Positions 28,949 through 39,069 of a DNA stretch of 64,000 nucleotides are shown piece after piece; the first letter of the stretch is position 1, and every line of letters begins with the position of its first letter. This DNA is from Marinobacter sp. (GTDB taxonomy: Bacteria; Pseudomonadota; Gammaproteobacteria; Pseudomonadales; Oleiphilaceae): NCBI GenBank assembly GCA_014359475.1, contig JACIZI010000005.1, positions 114,463 through 178,462 on the forward strand. Direction: 5' to 3'. The position numbers and the translations under genes were made by a program. The notes under the pieces were generated by a model. The model saw only the letters and a list, made by a program, of their open reading frames with translations, did not search any database and was not told the DNA's origin.

Positions 28949-29597
28949 CGGAGGTGCGATCGTCGTCGTCCGCCAGGGACAGGTGGGAAATATCCGGCAC
29001 CACCGGAGGTGGGGTTTCCCGCTTCACCTCCAGGTCGCTGCCCGGCGGTGCCAGGCTCCAGTCGTCCAGGTGCCGGAACATGGGGGCTTCAACCTCCCGG
29101 TGCTGTTCCAGGGTAACCCCCACCGGGTCCAGGGTCAGGTCACTGCCGGCAAGAATACTGTCGACCTTCTCACCAGCTACCGGAAGCCGATCACCGGGTT
29201 CCACCTCCGGAACCCGGTTCGCCGGGGCAGGTTGCCCCGGGGGTTCACTGGCAGGCTTCGATTCAGCCCTCGGTTCCGAAACTGTCGCCGGGCCCGGGGC
29301 GGCTGGCGCGGGCTTTGCCGGCACATCTGCCGTACTGGCCCCGGCCTCCGGACCGCCGGCCCCGGAAGCCGCGCCATCCATCGGCCGGACATAGGCAATC
29401 ATGCCATGCTTGCGCATGACAGCACGGTATTTTTCTGCCTGGGCCTCCTCCAGCCGATTGCGGATCACCACCGGCTGGCCACTGAACATCTTGTCGACCT
29501 GCCCGACCGTAGCCTTGAACAACGTCCTGGCATTCTGCCGCGCGGTGTGCTCATCCGTGCCCTCGGCACACTCTCCCCTGAAAATCAGCTGGAACAT
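28941..29597 (-). CDS. Hypothetical protein: compact N-terminal domain plus Pro/Ala-rich linker
   Basis: A 218-residue protein. Residues 1-70 (FRGECAEGTDEHTARQNART, then KMFSGQPVVIRNRLEEAQAE) resemble a small alpha/beta module seen at the N-terminus of assorted gammaproteobacterial membrane proteins. Residues 75-150 are rich in Pro, Ala and Glu and look disordered; the acidic C-terminus ends DDDDRTSGA. There is no signal or membrane segment. Its stop overlaps the start of the PlpD-type gene, hinting at a shared transcript and perhaps a shared role. The function is unknown. Confidence 0.75.
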   Translation of the reverse strand: MFQLIFRGECAEGTDEHTARQNARTLFKATVGQVDKMFSGQPVVIRNRLEEAQAEKYRAVMRKHGMIAYVRPMDGAASGAGGPEAGASTADVPAKPAPAAPGPATVSEPRAESKPASEPPGQPAPANRVPEVEPGDRLPVAGEKVDSILAGSDLTLDPVGVTLEQHREVEAPMFRHLDDWSLAPPGSDLEVKRETPPPVVPDISHLSLADDDDRTSGA

Positions 29598-29792
29598 TGA
29601 TTATTCTCCCCCGCATGCGTTTTCTTTCATCATAGACGATCCCCGGAATGCGAGAAATGCCGCAATCCGGGCCTCAAACGCAAACAACTGAAAAATCTTG
29701 TCAGAATGCTCTGCAACAGAGCCGGGTCTCTGCAATAATGGCCCTTAACAGTTCATTACATTTTGTTACATGCCACCGGAACCCTTACCACC

Positions 29793-30155
29793 ATGGCCAG
29801 AGCCAATTTGCTGATAATTGTTGCAACCGCCCTGTTGCTGGCCTCCGGTCCGGCCACTGCGGAAAATCTGGACCTGGTTCTCAGCGGCTTGCTGGAGGGT
29901 GAAAAAGCCACCTACATCGGCTATGACAGTATCGAGCGAGAGGACATACCGGAGAGTTCGAGCGTTGAGCGCAAGTATCTGATTGTAGACTACCGGTTCG
30001 ACCGTGCGCCCGCCGACGCGCAACTTCAGGCCAGCGTGCACAAGGTGTGCATGGCACTGCTGGGCAACCGGGAGCTCATCAGGAATTTGACCGCCGCAGG
30101 CTACGACATGGTGTCTATCGCCTTCAACCGCCAGTCCCAGTACGACTGCCTGTGA
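29793..30155 (+). CDS. Hypothetical periplasmic protein (120 residues)
   Basis: From the ATG at 29793 the protein has a clear signal peptide (NLLIIVATALLLASGPATA, cleavage before ENL) and a mature part of about 97 residues. The mature part has two cysteines (KVCMALL and the C-terminal YDCL) that could form a disulfide. An in-frame TTG ten codons upstream is a poorer start. I do not recognise the family. It is divergent from the 218-residue protein and convergent with the sensor kinase. Confidence 0.7.
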   Translation: MARANLLIIVATALLLASGPATAENLDLVLSGLLEGEKATYIGYDSIEREDIPESSSVERKYLIVDYRFDRAPADAQLQASVHKVCMALLGNRELIRNLTAAGYDMVSIAFNRQSQYDCL

Positions 30156-30170
30156 CCGGCTCTGCCGGTC
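30154..30170. terminator. Hairpin between convergent genes
   Basis: GACCGGC, TCT, GCCGGTC: a perfect 7-bp GC-rich stem starting at the stop codon of the 120-residue protein and ending 7 bases before the stop of the sensor kinase gene. There is no T-run, so it is only a candidate bidirectional terminator. Confidence 0.4.
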
Positions 30171-30177
30171 TCAGCGG

Positions 30178-32970
30178 TTACGCCCGGTCAAGCAAACGGG
30201 GAAAGGATTCCAGGGAGGCATTGACCGCATCCAGGTTGAACGACTCGACATCCGCCAGCAGCTTTTCCCCGTAAATAGTGACCGCCCGGGATCTGTGCCG
30301 GCGCCCCCAATCCAGCACCCGACGGGCAAAATCCCGCATCTGTTCCGGGTCACCGCTTTCCCGCACACCTTGCCACTCATCACCGAAATCCCGTGACAAC
30401 TGCTCCCGAAGCCAGCTCCGCTCCTGCAGGCTGAGGGTTTCTACCAGCAGGCGTTCAGACTCCTCGGGGTCACCGCTTTCCTCGGCCTGCTCAACGGTAG
30501 CCTCGACCCGAGGCAGGCATACGGTAAACACCGACCCCTTGCCAACCTCACTATCCAGAATCAGCTCGCCGCCCATCATCTGCACCAGCTTGCGACTGAT
30601 CGCCAGTCCCAGGCCGGTGCCCCCGTACCGGCGACTGCTCTGCCCTTCCTGCTGCTCGAACGCCTCAAAGATTTGTTCCCGCTGATCATCGGCAATACCA
30701 ATTCCGGTATCCGCGACAGTGATTTCCAAACGATAGCAGCAGGACGGCTTCGCATCGTCCGGCTGATCGTTATCCGGCAACGGCATTGCCACAGCCCGCA
30801 CCGATACTTCCCCTTCGTGGGTGAACTTGATGGCGTTACCCACCAGGTTGAACAACACCTGGCGCAACCGTGTTTCATCCAGCAGCATCGACCCAGGCAT
30901 GCGGGACTCCACACTGACTTCCAGAGAAATGCCCTGTTCCCGGGCTCGCAGGTCGAAAATATGCCGCACATCATCCAACAGCCGGCGCATCGATACGGGA
31001 GAGTAATCCAGCCGCATCTTGCCGGCCTCGATACGGGACAGGTCGAGAATGTCGTTGATCAGCATCAGCAGGCTGCGACTGCCTGCCCGAATGGCATCCA
31101 GGTAGTTGCGTTGCTGGGGATCAGTCACCGTGCTGCTGAGCAGATCCGCATAGCCGATCACTGCGTTCATCGGAGTGCGGATCTCATGGGACATATTGGC
31201 CAGGAATTCACTCTTGGCACGGTTGGCCGCCTCTGCATCGCTGGCCAGGCGTTCCGCCTCCAGCTTGGCGGCCCGCAAATCGTCCTCACTGCGGCGCAGC
31301 GCGTTTTCCGAGCGGATCCGTTCGTCCACCTCCCGGGACAGTTTGCGATTCCAGTACAGGAAAATCAGCACCACGATCAGTGCCGTCAGAATCACCCGCC
31401 GCACCACCGTGTAGTCGGTAGCCTGCTCTACATCGATGTGGATCCAGCGGTTGTAGATTGCCTCGGCATCCTCACTGGACAGGCTGGCCAGGCCCTTGTT
31501 GAGTATTTTCAATAACTCCGGATTGTCCTTGCGGACCGCCATCCGGAACTCGAACTGGTACGGGGTAATACTGGTAATTCTCAGATTGGACAGGCCCAGC
31601 CGGGCCACGGTGTAGCTCACCCCGGGAATGTGGGTAACCATCACATCCAGCTCCCCATTGGAAAGTGCCAGCAAACCCTCCCCGGCAGAGGCCACCGGGT
31701 ACAGGTTGAGGTCCGGATGGTTTATCAGCAGGTAGTCGTAACTGGCGTGACCGCTGACGACACCTACCCGCTGATCCTGCAATTCCCGCAGATCGCCCAC
31801 GAAACGCCCTTCATCGCGAATTACCAGGGCTATCGGCACCGTCAGGTACGGACGGCTAAACAGGAAGCGGTTTTCCCTTTGGGGTGTGCGGGTCACGGCA
31901 GGCAGCACATCCACCTCACCGCTGGCCAGGCGTTCGGAGGCAGAGCGCCAGTCTGCCACCGGAGTCCGCGAGAAACGGGCACCGAGGTTCTTTTCAAGCC
32001 GGGTTAACAGGTCTGGCACCAGACCCGAGGGCTGGCCGCCATTGCCGGTAAACTCGAAGGGAGGCCAGTCAGTCCGCAGCGCCACACGAATATCCGGATG
32101 GTCCGCGAGCCAGCTTTGTTCGGCGCTGGTGAGCCCGATGGGTTTCTGGTCCCGGGTATTTGGTAACGACGACTGCAACCAGCGATCGCGAAGTGTCCGG
32201 TGCTCGGTATGGGATATCGACTCCACAGCCTGCTGAAGGATGTGATGCAGCTGAGCGTCTGAAGAGGGCACCTCAAAAACCACATCCACAGGCCGCTGTT
32301 CCAGCAACAGGGCAAGCCCCAGGCCGTTAATCATTGCGGACTGCAGGTAGTCCGCCACCACCGGAACCGGAGCCAGAAACGCATCAGCCTGACCGGACAA
32401 CACCTTGCTGACCGCGTCGCCGATACTGGTGACCGGGACAGGCTTGAACCGGTCAACCGGGTTGAGCAGGCGGAACTGGTTGGGGTCGCCCTCCACCATG
32501 GCAATACGACTCTGCTCAAGGTCGGTCAGATTCCGGATACCGGTATTGCCCTGATCCACAAACACACCGTAGACCATGGTCATCAGCGGGTCGGTCAGCA
32601 GTCCCCCTGGCTCCTGGCCCTGTTCCGGTAACCGGGTAACGAGCCGCGCATCGATATCGCCGGCACCAAGCAACCGGTTTGACGTTGTGGCATTCCCGGC
32701 CACCGGCTGAAGATCAATACCAAGTTTATCTTCCAGCAACTGAAGGTAATCAATCCAGGTGCCGGCCAGACCCCCATCGGCTGCCTCAAACGCCAGCGGC
32801 ATACGATCTGCCTGTAGTCCGATCCGCAGCGAATCCCGGCTCTCAAGCCAGGCGAGATCCTTTACCCCCAGTACCGGAGCCGGTGATTCCACTGGCGGGT
32901 CCGCCAGCACCGGCGTGACTGCCAGCCACAGAACGCTCCATATTCTGCGCCATTTACCTGAACCTGCCAT
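30178..32970 (-). CDS. BvgS/EvgS-like sensor histidine kinase with two periplasmic solute-binding domains
   Basis: A 930-residue membrane sensor. After a signal-type N-terminus come two SBP_bac_3 (Venus-flytrap) domains, about residues 45-275 and 290-510. One membrane helix follows ([15 protein letters not shown], 526-540), then a short coiled coil, HisKA with H595 in [10 protein letters not shown] and HATPase_c with N (NLVGNAIKF), G1 (DTGIGIAD) and G2 ([10 protein letters not shown]) boxes. Unlike BvgS or EvgS it has no receiver domain; the last 100 residues are helical and charged, with no clear HPt histidine. No response regulator gene is adjacent, so its partner is elsewhere. Bound ligands are probably amino acids or similar solutes. 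Confidence 0.9.
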   Translation of the reverse strand: MAGSGKWRRIWSVLWLAVTPVLADPPVESPAPVLGVKDLAWLESRDSLRIGLQADRMPLAFEAADGGLAGTWIDYLQLLEDKLGIDLQPVAGNATTSNRLLGAGDIDARLVTRLPEQGQEPGGLLTDPLMTMVYGVFVDQGNTGIRNLTDLEQSRIAMVEGDPNQFRLLNPVDRFKPVPVTSIGDAVSKVLSGQADAFLAPVPVVADYLQSAMINGLGLALLLEQRPVDVVFEVPSSDAQLHHILQQAVESISHTEHRTLRDRWLQSSLPNTRDQKPIGLTSAEQSWLADHPDIRVALRTDWPPFEFTGNGGQPSGLVPDLLTRLEKNLGARFSRTPVADWRSASERLASGEVDVLPAVTRTPQRENRFLFSRPYLTVPIALVIRDEGRFVGDLRELQDQRVGVVSGHASYDYLLINHPDLNLYPVASAGEGLLALSNGELDVMVTHIPGVSYTVARLGLSNLRITSITPYQFEFRMAVRKDNPELLKILNKGLASLSSEDAEAIYNRWIHIDVEQATDYTVVRRVILTALIVVLIFLYWNRKLSREVDERIRSENALRRSEDDLRAAKLEAERLASDAEAANRAKSEFLANMSHEIRTPMNAVIGYADLLSSTVTDPQQRNYLDAIRAGSRSLLMLINDILDLSRIEAGKMRLDYSPVSMRRLLDDVRHIFDLRAREQGISLEVSVESRMPGSMLLDETRLRQVLFNLVGNAIKFTHEGEVSVRAVAMPLPDNDQPDDAKPSCCYRLEITVADTGIGIADDQREQIFEAFEQQEGQSSRRYGGTGLGLAISRKLVQMMGGELILDSEVGKGSVFTVCLPRVEATVEQAEESGDPEESERLLVETLSLQERSWLREQLSRDFGDEWQGVRESGDPEQMRDFARRVLDWGRRHRSRAVTIYGEKLLADVESFNLDAVNASLESFPRLLDRA

Positions 32971-33108
32971 TAACCGCTATGCCTCTTAACCAGTCTGACG
33001 ACGAATCACAGCGCCGATGGTTTGCAATTTCGCCGGCCCGCCCATATAACAGTAGTCAGTCATTGCTCGCTGATAAACGCCTGCAAACCAACCCTGGAGC
33101 GATCTTCT

Positions 33109-33342
33109 ATGGATACCAGCAAACACAGCCTCAACACCCTGTTCGAGCAGCTGGGCATGCCCTCCGACAATGCCAGCATCGAGAAGTTTGTCACCCGACA
33201 TTCGCCCCTGCCCCGGGAGATTGCATTGCAGGATGCGCCGTTCTGGTCCGAAAGCCAGTCTCATTTTCTTGAAGAAGGACTGGAAGAAGACTCGGACTGG
33301 GCCGAAATCATCGACGAGCTTGATGCCATGCTACGCCACTGA
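33109..33342 (+). CDS. DUF2789 family protein
   Basis: A 77-residue acidic cytoplasmic protein (HSLNTLFEQLGMPSDNASIE at about 6-25, then PLPREIALQDAPFW) matching DUF2789, a small family of gammaproteobacteria with no known function. GGAG precedes the ATG. It is divergent from the sensor kinase gene across 138 bases in which I see no further feature, and convergent with the diguanylate cyclase gene. Confidence 0.82.
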   Translation: MDTSKHSLNTLFEQLGMPSDNASIEKFVTRHSPLPREIALQDAPFWSESQSHFLEEGLEEDSDWAEIIDELDAMLRH

Positions 33343-33364
33343 CCGTAAGACCGCGCCGGCGGAA

Positions 33365-34840
33365 TCAGCCGGCGGCAACCATCACCTGGTTGCGGCCGGC
33401 ATCCTTGGCTTTATAGAGGGCCTGGTCGGCACGCTCAAACGCCTCTTCGAGATGCTCGTCATCGGCAAACTGCGTCACTCCCGCCGAGAAGGTGACCGAC
33501 ACCGGCTCTGCGCGAAAGTGAAATGGCAGTTTGGCAATATGTTCCCGGACGTCGTTGAGCACCAAGGCAGCATTCTGCAGCGAGGTGTCCGGTAACAACA
33601 CCACAAACTCCTCACCACCGTAGCGGGCAATGAAATCGGTATTGCGGAAACGTTCCCGTAGCGCACCGGCCACCAGCTGCAACACCCGGTCACCGGCCTT
33701 ATGGCCGTATGAATCGTTGACCCGCTTGAAATGATCAATATCCAGCACGACAACCGAGAGGGGGTGCCCGTAGCGCAGCCAGCGGTTGTATTCCAGTTCC
33801 AGCCGCTCTTCCCAGGCCTGGCGGTTGGGCAGGCCGGTCAGCAGATCGGTGATAGCGCGGCTACGTTCCTGTTGCAGCTGCTCCGACATCTGTTCACTGT
33901 GGGCTTCCACCGCCGCCAGCTTTTCCTGCATGGTTTTCAGCTGGCGGGTAAGCACGGCTTCCCGTTCGGCTTCACGTTCCCGGTACAGGCTGACCGCCCG
34001 TGACACATTACTCAGATGGCCCGCCACCGAGCCTTTCAGTTCTTCCAGGCTGCCGCTTGCCTTGGCACGGCGGCTGAACACGTCCAGCTCTTCGCGGATT
34101 TCTTCTTCCAGCTCCCGGGATGCGGTCTTGCGGCTGGTCTGGGCCGTCTGCTGTTCACTGAAATGCTGCTGCAGGGCCTGCAGCCGATCATCCAGGCGGC
34201 GCAGAAATCCTTCGAATTCACGCTGGCTGCGGGTCAGGGCGGCAATCACCAGTTCTGCCACGCCACTGAGCCCTTCCCGCAGCTCTTCCCAGTCGTCACT
34301 CGTGACCAGGTGATCCTGCAAATACTTCGCCCGCTCATCCGCTTCCGACTCCAGAGTCACTTGCCGGCGCAATTGCTCCAGTAACTCCCCCACCCGGCGG
34401 GCAATCCGTAAACGCTCGTCGGTACAATCCTCTTTGCCCGTCTCCAGGTCCACCGAGCCCGGTTGTAGCTCCGAAACCCGGTCTTCCGGCACTTTAGTGT
34501 CCGCAGTGCCCGCCTCGTCGCGGCCCAGCAGGCGACCGAGCAGGCTGCGTTTGTCCTTCCGCTGGCTTCTCTCCCGCAATTCATCGAGATGGCGGATGCG
34601 CCGGTCGATCCGCTCCTGCAGTTTTTGCCAGGCGGGGCCGCCGGCGTTTTCCTGCCGTGCGAGTGCACGCACCTCTGCCAGCGCATCATCCAGCTTGCTG
34701 TCCTGACCTTCTGCAGCCAGACAGGTACGCACCAGCATCCGCTCAAGCGCGCGAATTCGCTCTTCCCACGCCTTTCCACGCTGCCCAGCGTCCTCCAGCT
34801 CTCTAAGGTACTTGTTTTTCCAGGAGGCGTCCTCGGTCAT
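33365..34840 (-). CDS. Diguanylate cyclase with long coiled-coil N-terminus
   Basis: A 491-residue cytoplasmic protein that should make cyclic di-GMP. The GGDEF domain is intact: YGGEEF at about residues 407-412, with the inhibitory I-site RNTD exactly five residues before the active-site loop. Residues 1-310 are charged heptad-rich helices with no recognised sensor and no membrane segment. The start overlaps the xerC stop by 4 bases (ATGA), so it is probably translated with the dapF-DUF484-xerC unit. Confidence 0.92.
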   Translation of the reverse strand: MTEDASWKNKYLRELEDAGQRGKAWEERIRALERMLVRTCLAAEGQDSKLDDALAEVRALARQENAGGPAWQKLQERIDRRIRHLDELRERSQRKDKRSLLGRLLGRDEAGTADTKVPEDRVSELQPGSVDLETGKEDCTDERLRIARRVGELLEQLRRQVTLESEADERAKYLQDHLVTSDDWEELREGLSGVAELVIAALTRSQREFEGFLRRLDDRLQALQQHFSEQQTAQTSRKTASRELEEEIREELDVFSRRAKASGSLEELKGSVAGHLSNVSRAVSLYREREAEREAVLTRQLKTMQEKLAAVEAHSEQMSEQLQQERSRAITDLLTGLPNRQAWEERLELEYNRWLRYGHPLSVVVLDIDHFKRVNDSYGHKAGDRVLQLVAGALRERFRNTDFIARYGGEEFVVLLPDTSLQNAALVLNDVREHIAKLPFHFRAEPVSVTFSAGVTQFADDEHLEEAFERADQALYKAKDAGRNQVMVAAG

Positions 34841-35784
34841 CCCTCTCTCCCGCCGGGGGTAGCCTTGTGTCTGCGCCTGGCCCTGGGATGGCTCTGGTCA
34901 TAGACCCTGGCCAGATGCTGGAAGTCCAGATGAGTATAGACTTGGGTAGTAGCGATGTCCGCATGGCCAAGCAGTTCCTGAACCGCACGCAGATCGCCAC
35001 TGGATTCCAGCAGATGGCTGGCAAAGGAGTGACGCAGCATGTGAGGATGAAGCTTCTGGTCGGCACCACGCTTCAGCCCCCAGCGGCGCAGTCGTTGCTG
35101 GATACTGCGGTGACTCAGACGGTCGCCCCGGCGACTGACAAACAGCGCCGGCTGCCCCTCGCCGGCCAGTGTCGGGCGCACCTGCAACCATACATCAACC
35201 GCCTTCAGCGCGGCCCGCCCCACTGGCAACAGGCGCTCCTTGCCACCCTTACCCCAAACCCGGACCTCGCCACCCCGGCGATCCAGGGCATGCAGATCCA
35301 GCCCTGCCAGTTCCGACAGCCGCAGCCCGGAGGAATACATCAACTCGAACATGGCCAGGTCCCGGATTTCCAGCGGATCGTCCGGTTCAGGGTCGAGCAG
35401 AGCCCCGATCTGGTCTACGTCGGCGACTCTCGGCAGGCGCTTGGGGGAACGGGGCGCACGGATATCCAGCGCGGGATTATCTTTCGCCACACCTTCACGT
35501 AACAGATAACGGTAGAAACGCCGGATAGCGGAAAGGTGGCGGGCGATACTGCGACCGCTGAGTTTGCGGCTGCTGAGGTGGGCGACATAACGGCGCAGGT
35601 GGTGGTGCGTCAGTACCGGCCACTCATCGGTGTTGTTCTGTTCCAGCCAATAAAGCAGCGCCAGCAGATCCCGTTGGTAACTGTCACAGGTGCGCGGGGA
35701 ATGACGCTTCTCATCCGCCAGGTGACGGATGAACGCATCCACATAGGTGCGCGGGGTTTCCCCGCCAACCAATTCTCCGGGCAT
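34837..35784 (-). CDS. xerC: Tyrosine recombinase XerC
   Basis: Site-specific recombinase that acts with XerD at dif to resolve chromosome dimers. It has 315 residues with an N-terminal SAM-like core-binding domain and a C-terminal catalytic domain. The catalytic residues are visible: R in GLRLSELAGL, H-x-x-R in HPHMLRHSFASHLL, H in LLGHADI and Y in TTQVYTHLDF. The dapF-DUF484-xerC order is the usual one for chromosomal XerC, which separates it from the mobile tyrosine recombinases later in the window. It shares one base with the DUF484 stop. Confidence 0.94.
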   Translation of the reverse strand: MPGELVGGETPRTYVDAFIRHLADEKRHSPRTCDSYQRDLLALLYWLEQNNTDEWPVLTHHHLRRYVAHLSSRKLSGRSIARHLSAIRRFYRYLLREGVAKDNPALDIRAPRSPKRLPRVADVDQIGALLDPEPDDPLEIRDLAMFELMYSSGLRLSELAGLDLHALDRRGGEVRVWGKGGKERLLPVGRAALKAVDVWLQVRPTLAGEGQPALFVSRRGDRLSHRSIQQRLRRWGLKRGADQKLHPHMLRHSFASHLLESSGDLRAVQELLGHADIATTQVYTHLDFQHLARVYDQSHPRARRRHKATPGGREG

Positions 35785-36536
35785 CAGGACGACTCCGCCG
35801 CTACCCCCCGCACAGGCGATTGTTCCACATGGCGCTGCACCATGGGCGGCAACAGCCGGCTCAGGGTATCGCTAATGTAGCTGAGAAACAGCGAGCCCAT
35901 GCTCTGGTCGAAATAACCCGGCTGGCAGCTGCCCACGGCAAACACACCAATCAGCCCTTCCTGTCTCAGTGGCACCAGCGCCACCGAGACAATCGGCTCT
36001 TCCCGGGACGGAAACAGGAATTCCCGCTCGCTTTCGCGGAACTGGCCACACACCGCCCGGTCACCCTCCAGCAGGTTGCCAAGACGGCTCCGGGCCTGAT
36101 CCGGCGACACCACATGCAGGGCTCCGTGGCTGCCGTCCACAACCGGCTGATCGGTAAACAGGATCACCGAGGCGGCATCCAGGCCGAAATCGCCACGGAT
36201 GCTGTCATCAATCACTGAAGCCATGTCACTGAGATTGCGGGCTTCAATCACCTGCATCAGCAAACGCTTGCTCTTCTCGAACAGGCGGTCGTTATGACGG
36301 GCGATGGATATCAGCTCCACCAGCTCCCGGCGCAGGGTATCCCGCTGTTCCCGGAACAGGTGCACCTGGCGCTCGACCAGGGAAATGGCGCTGCCGCTGT
36401 CGTGGGGCAGCGTCAGCCCGCGCAGCAGTTCGTCCCGATCCACGAAGAAATCCGGATGCTGACGCAGATACTCCGCGACGTCGCTGGCGGCGAGCGTGCC
36501 GGCCTTCTTGTCGGTCTGGGCCGTTGAATCTTTCAT
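35784..36536 (-). CDS. DUF484 family GAF-like protein
   Basis: A 250-residue cytoplasmic protein of the DUF484 family: an N-terminal helical region (AEYLRQHPDFFVDRDELL), a coiled coil (VERQVHLFREQRDTLRRELV) and a GAF-like fold ending in QSMGSLFLSYISDTLSRLL. It is nearly always found between dapF and xerC in gammaproteobacteria, yet has no established function. The ATG at 36536 has AGGAG 6 bases upstream, better than an in-frame candidate 12 codons earlier. Confidence 0.88.
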   Translation of the reverse strand: MKDSTAQTDKKAGTLAASDVAEYLRQHPDFFVDRDELLRGLTLPHDSGSAISLVERQVHLFREQRDTLRRELVELISIARHNDRLFEKSKRLLMQVIEARNLSDMASVIDDSIRGDFGLDAASVILFTDQPVVDGSHGALHVVSPDQARSRLGNLLEGDRAVCGQFRESEREFLFPSREEPIVSVALVPLRQEGLIGVFAVGSCQPGYFDQSMGSLFLSYISDTLSRLLPPMVQRHVEQSPVRGVAAESS

Positions 36537-36568
36537 GCTGCTCTCCTGACTGCGGGACAACGTCAGCG

Positions 36569-37522
36569 TCAACGCTGGCCCTGGTGGTGATTCCTGTTGT
36601 CCTGCTGCCGGCCGGAACGGCGACGACGTTGCGGGCCAGGGTCCACGGGCAGGCGAAGTTCACCCTCGAATACCGTAGCGGCCGGGCCCTGCATCATAAC
36701 AGGGGTCCCTTCCCCCGGCCATTCAATGGTCAGAGTACCGCCAGACAGTTCCACTTCCACCCGTTCGCCCAGCAGACCTCGCAGACGACCGGCGACCACC
36801 GCCGCACAAGCACCGGTGCCGCAGGCCAGGGTTTCCCCCACTCCGCGCTCAAAAACCCGCAGACGGGCATGGCCTGCATCGCGAATCTCCAAAAAACCGA
36901 TGTTGGCCCGGGACGGAAAACGCGGGTGCTTCTCCAGCAGTGGCCCCAGCGTTTCCACCGGTGCGGTTTTCACGTCGTCCACCAGCAGCACACCGTGGGG
37001 ATTGCCCATGGAAACGGCGGACAATTCCACGGTCTGGCCATTCACCTCCACAGTGTAGACGGTCTTGCGGCTGTCTGCGGCGAACGGTATGGCGGGGGGG
37101 TTCAGTTCCGGTACGCCCATGTCTACGGTCACCCGACCATTACGCTCAACCCGCAGTTCGATCACGCCACCGGCGGTCTGAACCCGGATGACTCGCTTGT
37201 TGGTCAGTTGCCGATCCCGCACAAACCGGGCGAAACAACGGGCACCGTTGCCGCACTGCTCGACTTCCGAGCCGTCGCTGTTAAAGATGCGATAGCGGAA
37301 ATCCACATCCGGCAGACCGGGCGGCTCCACCACCAGCAACTGGTCAAAGCCGATACCGAAGTGACGGTCAGACAATTTGCGGATCATCTCCGGACGCAGG
37401 CGGAATGGCTGGCTGATAGCATCCACCACCATGAAGTCATTACCCAGTCCGTGCATCTTGGTAAACCGGAGCTTTGGTCCCTGGCGACGGCGGTTCTGGC
37501 CCACGACTGCCTCCTCACTCAT
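36569..37522 (-). CDS. dapF: Diaminopimelate epimerase (with basic C-terminal extension)
   Basis: Interconverts LL- and meso-diaminopimelate for lysine and peptidoglycan. Both catalytic cysteines are in place: NGARCFARF and [13 protein letters not shown]; the N-terminal [13 protein letters not shown] is typical. At 317 residues it is about 40 longer than usual: 18 extra residues precede the usual start, and a very basic Arg/Gln/His-rich tail ([20 protein letters not shown]) is added at the end. The ATG at 37522 overlaps the lysA stop in an ATGA. An upstream in-frame GTG (37534) is possible. Confidence 0.93.
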   Translation of the reverse strand: MSEEAVVGQNRRRQGPKLRFTKMHGLGNDFMVVDAISQPFRLRPEMIRKLSDRHFGIGFDQLLVVEPPGLPDVDFRYRIFNSDGSEVEQCGNGARCFARFVRDRQLTNKRVIRVQTAGGVIELRVERNGRVTVDMGVPELNPPAIPFAADSRKTVYTVEVNGQTVELSAVSMGNPHGVLLVDDVKTAPVETLGPLLEKHPRFPSRANIGFLEIRDAGHARLRVFERGVGETLACGTGACAAVVAGRLRGLLGERVEVELSGGTLTIEWPGEGTPVMMQGPAATVFEGELRLPVDPGPQRRRRSGRQQDNRNHHQGQR

Positions 37523-38769
37523 TCCGGCAGGCACGCTTCGGGCCCCAGCAGATCCTCGAGCGTTTCCCGACGACGCACCAGGTGGGCCTGCTCACCATCC
37601 ACCATCACTTCCGGCGGACGGCAACGTGTGTTGTAGTTGGAGCTCATCACAAACCCATAGGCTCCGGCCGAGCGAACCGCCAGCAGATCCCCGGGCTGCA
37701 GGGCCAGAGTGCGGGCCTTGCCCAGAAAATCGCCTGTTTCACAGACCGGGCCGACAATATCCCAGGATTTTTCCGCCTCTGCAGACCGGTTATTGACCGG
37801 CACAATCGCCTGCCAGGCGCCGTACAGAGCCGGACGAATCATATCATTCATCGCCGCATCTACGATGGCAAAGTTGTGTTGGTCCGTGCACTTGAGAAAC
37901 TCTACGCGGGTCAGCATCACGCCTGCATTGGCAGCGATGGAACGGCCCGGCTCCAGCACCAGCGCCAGATTGCGATCACCCATACGCTCACGCACAGCGG
38001 TCACGTACTCCTCAGGCGATGGTGGCTGTTCCTGATCGTAGGTTACGCCCAGGCCGCCGCCCAGATCCAGATGGCGCAGCTGGATACCGTTTTCTGCCAG
38101 TCCGTCCACCAGTGCCAGCACCCGGTCCAGGGCGTCCAGAAACGGCGCCACGCTGGTCAACTGGGAACCGATATGGCAGTCCACACCCACCACATCCAGG
38201 TATTCCATGGCAGCAGCCCGGGCGTAGATCCGCGGCGCATCGGCGATATCAACACCGAATTTGTTTTCCTTCAGACCGGTGGAAATATAAGGGTGGGTGC
38301 CCGCATCCACATCCGGATTGACCCGCAGGGAAACCGGAGCCCGCACGCCCAGCTCACCGGCCACTTCGTTAAGGCGGTCCAGCTCGGCATCCGATTCCAC
38401 ATTGAAGCAGCGCACGCCCACTTCCAGGGCCCGGCGCATTTCTGCGGCCTGCTTACCCACACCGGAGAACACCACCCGGGCCGGATCGCCACCGGCCCGC
38501 AGCACCCGCTCCAGTTCACCGGCGGAGACAATGTCGAATCCGGCCCCCAGGCGGGCGAGCACATTCAGCACCGCCAGGTTGCTGTTGGCCTTGACCGCGT
38601 AACATACCAGATGAGGCATTCCTTCCAGCGCCCGGTCATAGGCCAGGTAGCGCTGTTCCAGTGTCGCACGGGAATAGACATACACCGGCGTGCCATAGTC
38701 ACCGGCAATACGGGAGAGAGCGACGTTCTCGGCGTAGAGCTCGCCGTCGCGATACGTGAAATTGTCCAT
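37519..38769 (-). CDS. lysA: Diaminopimelate decarboxylase
   Basis: PLP-dependent fold-III enzyme that decarboxylates meso-diaminopimelate to lysine. The 416 residues include the cofactor lysine in [13 protein letters not shown] (near residue 56), [12 protein letters not shown], the glycine loop [13 protein letters not shown] and the second-subunit cysteine in [12 protein letters not shown]. It sits between lptM and dapF, with which it overlaps by 4 bases, the classical order in gammaproteobacteria. Confidence 0.96.
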   Translation of the reverse strand: MDNFTYRDGELYAENVALSRIAGDYGTPVYVYSRATLEQRYLAYDRALEGMPHLVCYAVKANSNLAVLNVLARLGAGFDIVSAGELERVLRAGGDPARVVFSGVGKQAAEMRRALEVGVRCFNVESDAELDRLNEVAGELGVRAPVSLRVNPDVDAGTHPYISTGLKENKFGVDIADAPRIYARAAAMEYLDVVGVDCHIGSQLTSVAPFLDALDRVLALVDGLAENGIQLRHLDLGGGLGVTYDQEQPPSPEEYVTAVRERMGDRNLALVLEPGRSIAANAGVMLTRVEFLKCTDQHNFAIVDAAMNDMIRPALYGAWQAIVPVNNRSAEAEKSWDIVGPVCETGDFLGKARTLALQPGDLLAVRSAGAYGFVMSSNYNTRCRPPEVMVDGEQAHLVRRRETLEDLLGPEACLPE

Positions 38770-38796
38770 GTGTATCCTGAAATCAGCGGGGGTCGG

Positions 38797-38976
38797 TCAA
38801 CGGTCAGGCTCGTTTGTCTCGCTCTGGTCACCAGCGGCTTCAGAGGTGCCTTTCGCAACCGGCACGTCTTCCACCGGCGCCTCGCGGTAGAGCGCGCCCT
38901 TCTGGCCGCAACCCTGCACCGTCAGCATGCCGCCCAGCATCAACAACACGGCAGCTGTCCGTCGTATCGGAACCAT
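38797..38976 (-). CDS. lptM: LptM (YifL/LppL-type) small lipoprotein
   Basis: A 59-residue lipoprotein: positively charged start (MVPIRRT), hydrophobic core and lipobox with the acylated cysteine in TVQGCGQKGALY, then an acidic, unstructured tail. The CGQKG(A/P)LY sequence right after the cysteine is the LptM hallmark; LptM assists LptD assembly in the outer membrane. The gene is found just upstream of lysA in most relatives. The frame is open 27 codons further upstream, but the ATG at 38976 fits signal-peptide length and has GGAAGG before it. Confidence 0.88.
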   Translation of the reverse strand: MVPIRRTAAVLLMLGGMLTVQGCGQKGALYREAPVEDVPVAKGTSEAAGDQSETNEPDR

Positions 38977-39069
38977 GACCTTCCCCGGAAAATATTTACC
39001 GGCAGTATACCTGAGAAGGGAAAGAGAAAGTAACGGGCCGTTCCGGTTTCCGGACAACCGCAGAGCCCC

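Noticed and set aside
34837-35784. XerC-type recombinase considered as a mobile integrase
   Set aside because: The dapF-DUF484-xerC context and standard length mark it as the chromosomal XerC.
37474-39033. 519-codon open frame on the plus strand opposite lysA and dapF
   Set aside because: Lies antisense to two certain genes. Long antisense frames are expected in high-GC DNA, and the translation is His/Gln-rich with no domain.
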